A DNA stretch of 64,000 nt, taken from NCBI GenBank assembly GCA_035399845.1, contig DAOPJV010000011.1, forward strand, positions 62,001-126,000, written 5' to 3'. A program made the position numbers and the translations under genes. Position 1 is the stretch's first letter; each line of letters opens with the position of its first letter. Below are positions 41,466-50,090 of this stretch, piece by piece. The DNA comes from ECT2AJA-110-A sp035399845 (GTDB lineage: Bacteria; Planctomycetota; Phycisphaerae; UBA1845; UTPLA1). The notes beneath the pieces were generated by a model. That model saw only the letters and a list, made by a program, of their open reading frames with translations. It was not told the origin of the DNA and did not search any database.

Positions 41466-41732
41466 GGCGCCTGCGGAGGCGCCGGCTTACAGATGCAACC
41501 GTCAGCGAAGGCGCCTCGTCAATGTGCCGCCCTATCAGGGCTGGATTCGAGATAAGCTACGTGAACCCGGGGTTGCGCTACGACCGCCTTGCGGTCTGCG
41601 CTGACCCCGGGCTTTCATGTTTCGCTCTTTCAGAGCGTTCACCTGCCCGACAATCGCGGGCATTACTTCGCAGATCGTCCGTGCTTTCTCGAACTTCGAA
41701 ATCCTGGACCGTCTGTCAATCGGTCCGAAGGA
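41466..41732. other. Gap with hairpin and composite element copy (minus orientation)
   Basis: A 7-bp stem GGCGCCT / AGGCGCC (41466-41483) and the composite element at 41529-41636. No credible gene. Confidence 0.7.
41529..41636 (-). repeat. Composite tri-hairpin element, rightmost copy
   Basis: Small hairpins GCCCT-ATC-AGGGC (41529-41541) and GCTCT-TTC-AGAGC (41624-41636), spacing 95 bp, around a long hairpin with ends CCCGGGGT / ACCCCGGG and inner GACCGC / GCGGTC. Read on the minus strand the small loops are GAT and GAA. Confidence 0.9.
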
Positions 41733-42863
41733 TTAATCCGAGCCCCGCGGCAGGCGCGTCGCGACGTCGACGGCTTCCGGCATCGACGCCACGATGCGCG
41801 GTCGCGGATGGATGGCGCCGAGACCGGCGAGTCGCAACTGTACCTCCTGCGTTCGCTCGACGCCCGCAAGAATCAGCGTCTTCCGCTCGTCGGCCAGCCG
41901 CCTGGCCAGCGCGACAATATCAAGCGACGCGTTGGATGAGTGGATGGGCGCCCCCGTCAGATCGAGTACGACGACGCTGACATCGGCCGACAGGTGATCG
42001 GCCCACGCCGTCAGATTCGGCATTCGGCTTCGGCGCGCCGCGGCCGCCTTTCCGGGCTGCTGGATGTGATAGACGGCCACGTCCGCCGGAAGCGTTCCGG
42101 GGACGGCGGCGCTGCCGGCGAGCCGCGGCTCGATCGACGCGATCGGTCTGCGCACATCCATCACAACAATCCAGATGACGAACGCCACGGCAGGAACCAG
42201 CGCCCAGTCGGGGATCATCCCCCACGCCAGCGCTCCGAGCCCGGCGCCGATCGCATAACTTCCCAGAATACTCACGAGGAGCAGCGCTCGGATCGGCGAA
42301 CCGACGGCGCCGGGCGCCACGCGAACGCGCCGGCGACTCAGGCGGCGCGCGATGAATGACGCCGACTCGATCCCGATGTCCGTCACGACGCCGGTCACAT
42401 GCGTCGTGCGAACCACGCCGCCGCTGATGCGCGTAATCGTGGCGTTCTGCAGGCCCATGGCCACGGCCGGGATCATCGCGCTCCAGACATGAACCCGACC
42501 GAGGCCCTCCGACGCGGCCGCACCGCCGTCGACGATGATCGCATAGACGGCCAGCAGCACGGCCTCGACGCTCATCGGTAGAACAAACATGGAATCCCAG
42601 CGTCGCGCCCGGCCGAACTCCATGAGCAGACCGGAGAGCAGGGCGCCGCCCAGAAACGCCACGAGCAGCGCCGCGAGATAGAGGGCCTCAGCGTGCCGCG
42701 ACTCGGCGATCGATCGGCCGAACGATGACGTCACGCCCGACATGTGCGACGTCGCCTGACCGCAGACAATCAGTGTAAGAACGTTGGTGTAGCCCGCGAT
42801 CCAGGAAAGACTGATCGCGAGTCGCGACTGCTGCTGAAAGGAATGAGCCTGTGCGGAAAGCAA
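41733..42863 (-). CDS. DUF1275 (YoaK-like) membrane protein fused to a STAS-like domain
   Basis: 376 aa. Residues about 15-230 are a DUF1275/YoaK membrane domain with six to seven helices: SLSWIAGYTNVLTLIVCGQA, SHMSGVTSSFG (family motif MTGN..), MGLQNATITRISGGVVRTTH and VTGVVTDIG. Residues about 262-370 look like a STAS domain (VSVVVLDLTGAPIHSSNASL, a TLILAGVERTQEVQLRLAGL strand-helix pair) in which a Ser of the D/H-SS turn is the usual phosphorylation site. STAS domains regulate SulP anion transporters, so this protein may be a regulated transporter. TTG start at 42863 (GGAG about 11 nt upstream). Confidence 0.82.
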   Translation of the reverse strand: MLSAQAHSFQQQSRLAISLSWIAGYTNVLTLIVCGQATSHMSGVTSSFGRSIAESRHAEALYLAALLVAFLGGALLSGLLMEFGRARRWDSMFVLPMSVEAVLLAVYAIIVDGGAAASEGLGRVHVWSAMIPAVAMGLQNATITRISGGVVRTTHVTGVVTDIGIESASFIARRLSRRRVRVAPGAVGSPIRALLLVSILGSYAIGAGLGALAWGMIPDWALVPAVAFVIWIVVMDVRRPIASIEPRLAGSAAVPGTLPADVAVYHIQQPGKAAAARRSRMPNLTAWADHLSADVSVVVLDLTGAPIHSSNASLDIVALARRLADERKTLILAGVERTQEVQLRLAGLGAIHPRPRIVASMPEAVDVATRLPRGSD

Positions 42864-42996
42864 GGACGCGGATGCTCCGAGACACTTTCAGCGGACTTCG
42901 TGGGCGCCGCCCGGCCCAACCATCACATATCGCCGCGTTGGTGGGCATGGCCCACATTGCTTGCTCGCGACTCGTCACTCGCCACTCGAAACTTCC

Positions 42997-45900
42997 TCAC
43001 GCGACTGCGCTCTGCGAGTCGCTCGAATCGTCGAACCGTACGCTCACGCGTTTCGACACGCCGGCTTCCTGCATCGTCACGCCGTACATCACGTCGGCGA
43101 TGCTCATCGTCGGCTTGCTGTGCGTGATGATGATGAACTGCGACAGCTCGACGAACTCCTTGACCACGTTGTTGAAGCGCATGTTGTTCGCTTCGTCCAG
43201 CGCGGCGTCCACTTCGTCCAGCAGCACGAACGGCGACGGCCGGCTGCGGAAGACGGCGAGCAGCAGCGCAATGGCCGTCATGGTCTTCTCACCACCTGAC
43301 AGCTGCGTGATGTTTCGCGGTTCCTTGCCCGGCGGTCGCGCCATGATATCAACGCCGCACTCGAGCACATCCTCCGGATCCTGCAGGACGAGTTCGGCCT
43401 TGCCGCCACCGAAGAGCTTCTTGAAGAGCGACGTGAAGTGCTTGGAAACGGCCGCGAACGTGTCCTTGAAGCGCTGCTCCGATTCCTTGTTGAGCTTCTC
43501 AATGAGTGTGGCCAGCTGCTTTTCGCTGTCGCGAAGGTCGCCGAGCTGCTCCGTGAGGAACTTCTCGCGCTCTTCGAGCTCTTCCTGCTCGCGAATGGCG
43601 TCCAGGTTGACGCTGCCGAGCCGCTCGATCTTCCTGCGCAGCTCGTTGATCTGCGCCTCGACGGCCGGCCAGTCCTCTTCCTCGTCGGGAACGTAGGTCT
43701 GGTACTGCTCCGCCAGGTCGACGCTGAGCTCATCCGCCACGCGCGTCACGAGATCTTCCAGCCGCACGCGGACTTCCTGCAGCTTCATCTGCCGCTCGTG
43801 CAGTTCCGCCTCGACGCGATCGAGTTCGCTCCGCAGGCGCCGCGCATCCTTCACAAACTGGTCCACGGCCTCGCGCAGATCGTCGCGCTCCTGCCGCAGG
43901 GTCATGCCCGCCTGCTGCAGTTCGCCACTCTCCCGCTTGAGTTCGCCGAGGGCCTCATTCGCCTCTTCGATCTGCCTGCGGGACTGGTCGATGCGATCCT
44001 GGGCCTCGCCGAAGTCGCGCTGGGCGCGATCGCGTTCCGCTTCCAGCTGGATGCGCGAGGCCTGCAGCTCACGAATGCTCTGGGCGACGGCGCCGCGCTG
44101 CTGCGCGAGCTCGCCGACGCGCACACGCATCGCCGTAAGCCGCTCCGCAATCTCGGCGCGACGGGCGACGCATTCATCAACGGCCGTCTGGAATTCGCCG
44201 ACGCGCTGCTCGCTCTCGACGTTCTTCTGTTCGACGACCTTCAGCGTCGCCCGGGCCGCTTCCGCCTTCTCGGCGATTTCCGACAGCCGCTTTGAGAGCG
44301 CCGCGATATCCGATGCGATGACAGGGCGCTCCTGCGAGAGAACGCGGATGCGGTTCTCGACATTCGTCAGGGCCGCCTGCTCCTGCACGCGCTCCGTGTT
44401 GAGCTCGTACGCGCTGGATCGCAGCTCCTGCATCGTCGATTCGAGGCTCGACGCTTCCGACTCGCTGCGGGCCAGGTCTTCCGACAAGCGCGCGATCCGC
44501 GCTTTGACCTCTTCCAGTTCCCGCGCCAGCTCGCGCAGCTCGCTGCGACGGCTGATCATGCCCGTGTCGCTGCCGAGGGCGCCGATGCTCATGCGACCGT
44601 CGGGCTCGACGACGACGCCCGACATCGTCACGAACCGCGCGTGCGGATCGAGCGTCTGCATCGTCGTGGCGGCGTCGACCGTTTCCACGACATAGGTGCG
44701 ACCCATCAGGCGACGAGCGAGCGGCGCGCACGCCTCGGGATATTTCACCCAGTCGAGCAGGCGGGCGACATAGCCTTCCTGCGCCGACAGGTCGGGACCG
44801 GCGACAAACGTCGGCACGGCGTCCACACAGAAGACTTCGATGCGCCCCTGCAGCTCGGCGAGGGCGTCGCGATCGGCGATCAGGCGCGAACGATCCGTCG
44901 CGATGAGGTCCGTCTCGATGCCGCCGAGGGCCGCTTCGACGATGCCCGCGTGGGCGACTTCCGTTTCGAAGATTTCACCTACGGCGCCGAGGATGTAGCC
45001 GAACTTCTCGCCGGTCTCATCCGCGTCGCGTTGCTCGAGAATTTCGCGGGCGCCGGCCAGAAGCCCTTCGTGCTTGCTGTCCATCTCCTCAAGGAGCTCG
45101 CGACGGCTTTCGAGACCGCTGCGATATTCCTTGGCGGCGCCGAGCTGATCGACGAGCGACGCGCGCTGCTGGCCGACATCGGCGAGCCGCGCCTTCGTTT
45201 CCTCGAGTCGCTTGTTGCGTTCCGCGATGCGTTCGGTGAGCTCGGCCACGCGCTTCCGGAGTTCCTCGCGGCGCGCTTCGGCCTGCGTCAGCTCCTCGGC
45301 GACTTCGGCGTCGCGCGCCTCCAGTTTCAGCTTCTGATCGCCCAGTGACTGCGACTGAACGTCGTAGCCATGCAGCTCGTTCTGCAACTGGCTCTGCCGG
45401 CGAACGAGTTCGATGATGCTCTCTTTGAGCTCTTCCAGGGCGGCCTTCTTCTCGTTCAGCGAGAGGGCGCAGGCCGTGTCTTCTTCCTGGATGCGCGTCT
45501 GCTCCGCCTGGACTTCGACGAGTTCCGTTTCGACGCGCTGAGACAGCTGCGTCTGCTCGTCGAGTCGCGTCTCCAGCGAAGACATCTGGCCGTCGAAGCC
45601 GCTGAGCCGCTCGCGCGATCGCTCCAGAACGGCCTCCTGGTCCACGATGCGACGCTCGAAGGCGACGATGCGTTCCTGCGTCCCGGAAATCTGTGACTGG
45701 CACGCGGCAATCTTCGACTCCGTCGCCTGCGTTTCCTTCTCCAGGTCAACGATGCGGATGTTGGCGTCGCTCGTCTTCGCCTCGTTGTCGGAGATGCCCG
45801 TGCGAAGCCGTGTCGCCTCGTCCGTTCGCTCGGCGATCTCCCTGTCGAATTCATCGCGGGCCGTCGAATGTCGATGGAATTCCGCCAGCGCGTAGCGGCT

Positions 45901-46578
45901 GCGGAGCTCGCGAAGCTGCTGGGAATAGGTTTCGTAGTTCCGCGCCTTGCCGGCCTGGAGCTTGACGCTGCGCAGGCGACGCTCGACTTCCTCGACAACA
46001 TCCTGGACGCGCAGCAGGTTCTGATTCACACGATCCAGCCGCCGCAGCGCTTCCTTTTTGCGGACTTTGTATTTGTTGATGCCCGCGGCCTCTTCGAGGA
46101 TGCTCCGCCGCTCCAGGGCGTTGGCGTCCAGCATGGCCGAGACGCGGTTCTGCTCGATGACGCTGTAGGCGTCCACGCCGACGCCCGTGTCCAGGAAGAG
46201 TTCGCGAATGTCCTTCAGCCGGGCCGGGCTGCGATTGATCAGGTACTCGCTCTCGCCGGAGCGATAGAGCCGCCGCGTGATCGTGACTTCGGTCTGGTCG
46301 ATCGGCAGCGTGCCATCGGTGTTGTCGAAGGTGAGATCGACCTGCGCCATGCCGGCGCTCTTGCGGGTGCCCGATCCGTTGAAGATGACATCCAGCATCT
46401 GCTTGCCGCGGAGGCTCTTGGCGGACTGGGCGCCGAGGACCCACTTGATGGAGTCGACGACGTTGCTCTTGCCGCAGCCGTTCGGCCCGACGATGCAGGT
46501 TATGCCGGCGTTGAAGTCGAACTCCGTCTTGTCAGCGAAGCTCTTGAAGCCGGTGGATGTGAGTCTCTTCAGGATCAT
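42997..46578 (-). CDS. smc: Chromosome segregation protein SMC
   Basis: 1193 aa, full length for bacterial SMC. N-terminal ATPase part with Walker A GPNGCGKSN at 31-39; arm coiled coils (about 170-500 and 670-1010); central hinge around GYILGAVGEIFETEVAHAGI and GVVVEPDGRM; C-terminal ABC signature LSGGEKTMTAIALLLAVF and Walker B FVLLDEVDAALDEAN. It compacts and orients newly replicated DNA with ScpA/ScpB, which are not in this window. ATG 46578 is chosen by alignment to the SMC start (MILKRLTSTGFKSF); an upstream extension exists but is not family-like. Divergent from the zinc-ribbon gene at 46835. Confidence 0.97.
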   Translation of the reverse strand: MILKRLTSTGFKSFADKTEFDFNAGITCIVGPNGCGKSNVVDSIKWVLGAQSAKSLRGKQMLDVIFNGSGTRKSAGMAQVDLTFDNTDGTLPIDQTEVTITRRLYRSGESEYLINRSPARLKDIRELFLDTGVGVDAYSVIEQNRVSAMLDANALERRSILEEAAGINKYKVRKKEALRRLDRVNQNLLRVQDVVEEVERRLRSVKLQAGKARNYETYSQQLRELRSRYALAEFHRHSTARDEFDREIAERTDEATRLRTGISDNEAKTSDANIRIVDLEKETQATESKIAACQSQISGTQERIVAFERRIVDQEAVLERSRERLSGFDGQMSSLETRLDEQTQLSQRVETELVEVQAEQTRIQEEDTACALSLNEKKAALEELKESIIELVRRQSQLQNELHGYDVQSQSLGDQKLKLEARDAEVAEELTQAEARREELRKRVAELTERIAERNKRLEETKARLADVGQQRASLVDQLGAAKEYRSGLESRRELLEEMDSKHEGLLAGAREILEQRDADETGEKFGYILGAVGEIFETEVAHAGIVEAALGGIETDLIATDRSRLIADRDALAELQGRIEVFCVDAVPTFVAGPDLSAQEGYVARLLDWVKYPEACAPLARRLMGRTYVVETVDAATTMQTLDPHARFVTMSGVVVEPDGRMSIGALGSDTGMISRRSELRELARELEEVKARIARLSEDLARSESEASSLESTMQELRSSAYELNTERVQEQAALTNVENRIRVLSQERPVIASDIAALSKRLSEIAEKAEAARATLKVVEQKNVESEQRVGEFQTAVDECVARRAEIAERLTAMRVRVGELAQQRGAVAQSIRELQASRIQLEAERDRAQRDFGEAQDRIDQSRRQIEEANEALGELKRESGELQQAGMTLRQERDDLREAVDQFVKDARRLRSELDRVEAELHERQMKLQEVRVRLEDLVTRVADELSVDLAEQYQTYVPDEEEDWPAVEAQINELRRKIERLGSVNLDAIREQEELEEREKFLTEQLGDLRDSEKQLATLIEKLNKESEQRFKDTFAAVSKHFTSLFKKLFGGGKAELVLQDPEDVLECGVDIMARPPGKEPRNITQLSGGEKTMTAIALLLAVFRSRPSPFVLLDEVDAALDEANNMRFNNVVKEFVELSQFIIITHSKPTMSIADVMYGVTMQEAGVSKRVSVRFDDSSDSQSAVA

Positions 46579-46834
46579 GAGCGACTGCAAGCCTCCATGC
46601 CGCAGCGGTTTACGTCGCAGGGCCTCCTGCCCCGCGGGAACCTCCCGAGCGGTTCGAGCCGTAATGGTCCGGATGAACCTGGAACATTCCATCATAAGGA
46701 TCGGCAAGTTCTGCCGCCAGCAGTGAATAGCGGTTTTTTGCCCCCGCCAGCCCCCGTCCGAGAGCCACTCGCCATGATCGCGTTAGAATGCGGGGCGACG
46801 CCTGACGTCAGAAACGCCCCTGAGGAGCGACGAA

Positions 46835-47188
46835 ATGGCCGGGGCGATGATCGGATTCGCGGTTCTCCTCGTGGGCTGGTTCCTGCTGGAGGCCATCCCC
46901 GACGCCCTGTTTCTCTGGTGTTTCGGCGGCGAGGATCCCGTCGATCGCCTGTTCCCGACGCGCGAAACTGAATCCGATCTTCAGCGACGGCGGACGGCGA
47001 AGGCGTGCCTGCGATGCGGGTTCGACCTGCGAGGCCTCGCGATGCTGGCCCAATGCCCCCGATGTGACGCGGCGCCCGGGTTTACGAGAAGCCTGTCGCA
47101 GCTCGGACTGACGGAGGCGGAAATCCGCGAGATCACGGAGCGAAAAAAAGGAGTCGGTCCGTCCACGCGGGCCTCGAAATCGACATGA
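46835..47188 (+). CDS. Membrane-anchored zinc-ribbon protein
   Basis: 117 aa. An N-terminal membrane helix (MIGFAVLLVGWFLLEAIPDA), then a zinc ribbon CLRCGFDLRGL ... QCPRCD and a helix SLSQLGLTEAEIREI. It is a paralogue of 47560-47907, with the same order helix, ribbon and LGLTExE helix. GGAG at 7 nt supports ATG 46835. The last 4 bp overlap the HNH-like gene (ATGA). Function unknown; such proteins are common in planctomycetes. Confidence 0.8.
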   Translation: MAGAMIGFAVLLVGWFLLEAIPDALFLWCFGGEDPVDRLFPTRETESDLQRRRTAKACLRCGFDLRGLAMLAQCPRCDAAPGFTRSLSQLGLTEAEIREITERKKGVGPSTRASKST

Positions 47189-47514
47189 ACGCCGGACGAC
47201 CCGATTCATCCAGCGCCTGCGCCCTCTGCGGCCGCGCCGGCGTGCGGACAACGCGGCATCATCTGATCCCGCGGATGAAACATCGCACGAAACGAACGCG
47301 CCGGCTCTACGACGCTGAACGCCGACAGGAGACGGTCGACCTCTGCAAGCCCTGCCACGCCCACGTCCATGCGACGCTGTCCGAAAAGGAACTGGCCGAC
47401 TCGTTCAACACGATCGAGACGCTGTCGTCGCATCCGGAGATCCAGCGATTCGTCGGCTGGATCCGAACGAAGCCGGCGGACCTGCGCATTCGCTCGTCAG
47501 CGCGTTCCCGTTAA
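47185..47514 (+). CDS. Small HNH-type nuclease-like protein
   Basis: 109 aa with a zinc-bound HNH-like core: CALCGRAGVRTTRHHLIPRM (CxxC plus the HH of the HNH) and VDLCKPCHAHVHATLSEKEL (second CxxC and later His). Whether it cuts nucleic acid is unknown; several short HNH families of this kind have no assigned role. Translationally coupled to the zinc-ribbon gene upstream and followed 45 bp later by its paralogue. Confidence 0.75.
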   Translation: MNAGRPDSSSACALCGRAGVRTTRHHLIPRMKHRTKRTRRLYDAERRQETVDLCKPCHAHVHATLSEKELADSFNTIETLSSHPEIQRFVGWIRTKPADLRIRSSARSR

Positions 47515-47559
47515 GGCCATGACCGCAGTCCGTTCGGCCGCGCCGCCGGGAGTCGCATC

Positions 47560-47907
47560 ATGACTTCATTCCTGACGCTCCTCATGCAGCGCGGCGTGAT
47601 GCTGAGTTGCGCCCTGGTGCTGCTCCCCATCGGCGCCTTCTTCGTCTTCCTGATTCGACGATCGCACGCCAAACGCAGGGAGCTCCTGGAGTGGCGAGAC
47701 AGGAAGGCCCGGGAAGGCCAGTCCGACAAACGCTGCATTCGTTGCGGCTACGACCTTCAGGGGCTCGCCGTTCCTCGCTGCCCCGAATGCGGCACGCTGT
47801 ACGGTTTCGACAAACCACTCGACTCATTGGGCCTCACGGAGGATGAAGTCGATCAGATTCGCGCCCGACAGGCGCCCGCGCCCAGGTCCGATGAATTCAC
47901 ACTGTGA
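47560..47907 (+). CDS. Membrane-anchored zinc-ribbon protein (paralogue of 46835)
   Basis: 115 aa. N-terminal membrane helix (LLMQRGVMLSCALVLLPIGA), basic RRSHAKRRELLEWRDRKARE segment, zinc ribbon CIRCGYDLQGLAVPRCPECG and a helix DSLGLTEDEVDQI. The CxxCGYDLxGL...CPxC pattern is typical of planctomycete small proteins. GGGAG at 7 nt supports ATG 47560. A GTG of the next frame overlaps its TGA (GTGA), but the following protein probably starts at 47994. Confidence 0.8.
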   Translation: MTSFLTLLMQRGVMLSCALVLLPIGAFFVFLIRRSHAKRRELLEWRDRKAREGQSDKRCIRCGYDLQGLAVPRCPECGTLYGFDKPLDSLGLTEDEVDQIRARQAPAPRSDEFTL

Positions 47908-47993
47908 CGGCGCCAGCAACGCTGAAGCCCACGCCTCGCACTCGATGGCGAACCGATTACTCGACCCCGCGCCTTCGCCTTATACTCGCGGCA

Positions 47994-50090
47994 ATGAGCG
48001 ACACGCCCATCGCCGACAGCCCAACGACGCCCCCCGGCGCCGGCGCGCCGGACGTCTCCGTGGCGCCCGTGCGCGGCGGCGGGTTCCATCTCGCTGTCAT
48101 CGCGCTGGCCACGATTGCCTGTTACGCAAACTCCTTCGCCGGCGTCTATCTCTTTGACGACGAGACGGGCATCATCGACAACACATCCATCCGTTCGCTG
48201 GCGCCCTGGCGCCTCCTGGCGCCGCCGGCGGAAACGACTGTCGCGGGCCGCCCCATCGTCAACGCCACGTTCGGTCTCAACTACGCCATCAGCGGCCTCG
48301 ACACGTGGAGCTATCACGCCCTGAACCTCCTGATCCACATCGGCGCCGCCTGGGCGCTGTTTGGCGTCATTCGGCGCACGCTCCGGCTGCCGAAACTCGC
48401 GGATCGATTCGGCCGTCACGCCGATGCCTTGGCGCTCGTTATCGCGCTGGCCTGGGCGCTGCACCCGCTGCAGACGGAGAGCGTGACCTACATCGTGCAG
48501 CGCGCCGAGAGCCTCGCGGGGCTGATCTATCTCGCGTCGCTGTACGCCTTTATTCGCATGCTGACGACGGCGCCCGAGATTCGCTGGGGCTGGATCACGA
48601 TCGCCCTCTGCGCCGTCGGCATGCTCAGCAAGGAGATCCTGGCGACGGCGCCCTTCATCCTGCTCGCCTACGACGCAATCCTCGTCTCCGACTGTCATTT
48701 CATCGAGGCCATCAAACGCCGTCGCCGCTGGTATGCGCCGATCTTCGCGACGATCGTGATCGCCGTGTGGATCTTCCTCGTCAATCCACGCGGCGGGAGC
48801 GCCGGCTTTGGAAACGAGGACCTGCCGACACCCCTCGAGTACGCGGGGACGCAGCCCGAGATCATCCTCCATTACCTGAAGCTGACCTTCTGGCCGGCGC
48901 AGCTCTGCCTCGACTATGACTGGGGGGTCGAGACGGACATGGCGTCCATCGCAATCCCCGCGACGATCCTGATCGCGGCCCTGCTGCTCGTCCTGTATGG
49001 CGCGATCCGGCGACGGCCGGCCGCCTTTCTCGGCGTCTGGTTCTTCGTGATTCTGGCGCCGACGTCGAGCTTCGTCCCGATCGCCGACCTGGCCTTCGAG
49101 CATCGAATGTACCTGCCGCTCGCCGCCATCATCGCCTTCGTCACGCTCATGGCGTATCAATTCCTGGGCCGCCCGGCGGCGACCACCTCGGACAACAGCG
49201 GCGCGATGAAGATCGTCGTGGCGGGTGGCGTCGTCGTCTGCGTCGCCCTGGGGGCCCGCGCCTTCGAACGCAATCGGGATTACGCCTCCGCCCTCGACAT
49301 GTGGAAGTCCGTCATCGAACTGCGCCCCGACAACCCACGCGCCCACTTCAATCTCGCCCATTCCGTCTACAAGCTGGGCGATATTCGCGGCGCGATCGCC
49401 GGCTATCGTGACGCCATCGCCATTGCGCCGAATTACGCCAACGCCCTGAGCCAGCTCGGCGCCCTGCTCAGCCGGATCGGCGAGCATGAGGAGGCCCTCC
49501 CACTCCTTGAACGGGCCGCCATCCAGAAACCGAAGGAAGCGGCGATTCAATACAATCTCGGCATCACGCTTTCGAGCCTCGGTCGGGATGACGAGGCCGC
49601 AAAGGCCTACAGGACCTGCCTGTCACTCGATCCGAAACGCGGCGACGCCTTCTACAACCTCGGGAACATCGCCCTCCGCAGACAGGACTTCGATGCGGCC
49701 GCAAAGGAATTTGAAAACGCGATCCGCGTACAGCCGGACCACATTCGCGCAAACTACAACCTCGGTGGTATCTTCCAGATTCGTGGCGACACACGGCGGG
49801 CCGGTGACCATTTCGATCGCGCCTACGCCGCCGCCATGGCCGAAGGCGCCAACCAGCGAAGCAAGGGGCGCCTCGTCGAAGCGGTGGACGCCCTGCAGCT
49901 GGCGACGCAGATCCGGCCCGACAGCGCCGAGGCGCACTGCGAGCTCGCCCGAGGTCTGAAGGACATCGGAAACCTCGACGCCGCGCTGCGAGAGGCGAGG
50001 ACCGCGGCGAAGCTCGCCCCCGCCATGCGAAGCGTCGCGGAGCTCCTCGCGGAACTTGGGCGTCCCGCCGTCAATGGAGCGACGCCGTGA
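47994..50090 (+). CDS. Polytopic membrane protein with C-terminal TPR repeats
   Basis: 698 aa. About nine to ten membrane helices in residues 25-420 with luminal-type motifs seen in TMTC-like O-mannosyltransferase/ArnT-fold proteins (YLFDDETGIIDNTSIRSLAP, NLLIHIGAAWALFGVIRR, LHPLQTESVTYIVQRAESLA). Then tetratricopeptide repeats from about 440 to 690 (NPRAHFNLAHSVYKLGDIRG, NYANALSQLGALLSRIGEHE). Bacterial proteins of this kind are often annotated simply as TPR proteins; a protein-glycosylation role is inference. ATG 47994 preferred; an in-frame GTG at 47904 overlapping the preceding stop is an alternative. Confidence 0.82.
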   Translation: MSDTPIADSPTTPPGAGAPDVSVAPVRGGGFHLAVIALATIACYANSFAGVYLFDDETGIIDNTSIRSLAPWRLLAPPAETTVAGRPIVNATFGLNYAISGLDTWSYHALNLLIHIGAAWALFGVIRRTLRLPKLADRFGRHADALALVIALAWALHPLQTESVTYIVQRAESLAGLIYLASLYAFIRMLTTAPEIRWGWITIALCAVGMLSKEILATAPFILLAYDAILVSDCHFIEAIKRRRRWYAPIFATIVIAVWIFLVNPRGGSAGFGNEDLPTPLEYAGTQPEIILHYLKLTFWPAQLCLDYDWGVETDMASIAIPATILIAALLLVLYGAIRRRPAAFLGVWFFVILAPTSSFVPIADLAFEHRMYLPLAAIIAFVTLMAYQFLGRPAATTSDNSGAMKIVVAGGVVVCVALGARAFERNRDYASALDMWKSVIELRPDNPRAHFNLAHSVYKLGDIRGAIAGYRDAIAIAPNYANALSQLGALLSRIGEHEEALPLLERAAIQKPKEAAIQYNLGITLSSLGRDDEAAKAYRTCLSLDPKRGDAFYNLGNIALRRQDFDAAAKEFENAIRVQPDHIRANYNLGGIFQIRGDTRRAGDHFDRAYAAAMAEGANQRSKGRLVEAVDALQLATQIRPDSAEAHCELARGLKDIGNLDAALREARTAAKLAPAMRSVAELLAELGRPAVNGATP

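Noticed and set aside
29087..41636. Hairpin repeats considered as a CRISPR array or as transcription terminators
   Set aside because: Copies are irregularly spread with unequal spacing between elements, occur in both orientations, and lack following T runs; several lie far from any stop codon.
47904..47993. GTG at 47904 as start of the TPR membrane protein
   Set aside because: It would add 30 residues rich in Arg/Pro/Thr without a family match; the overlap with the previous stop may be chance. Kept only as an alternative.
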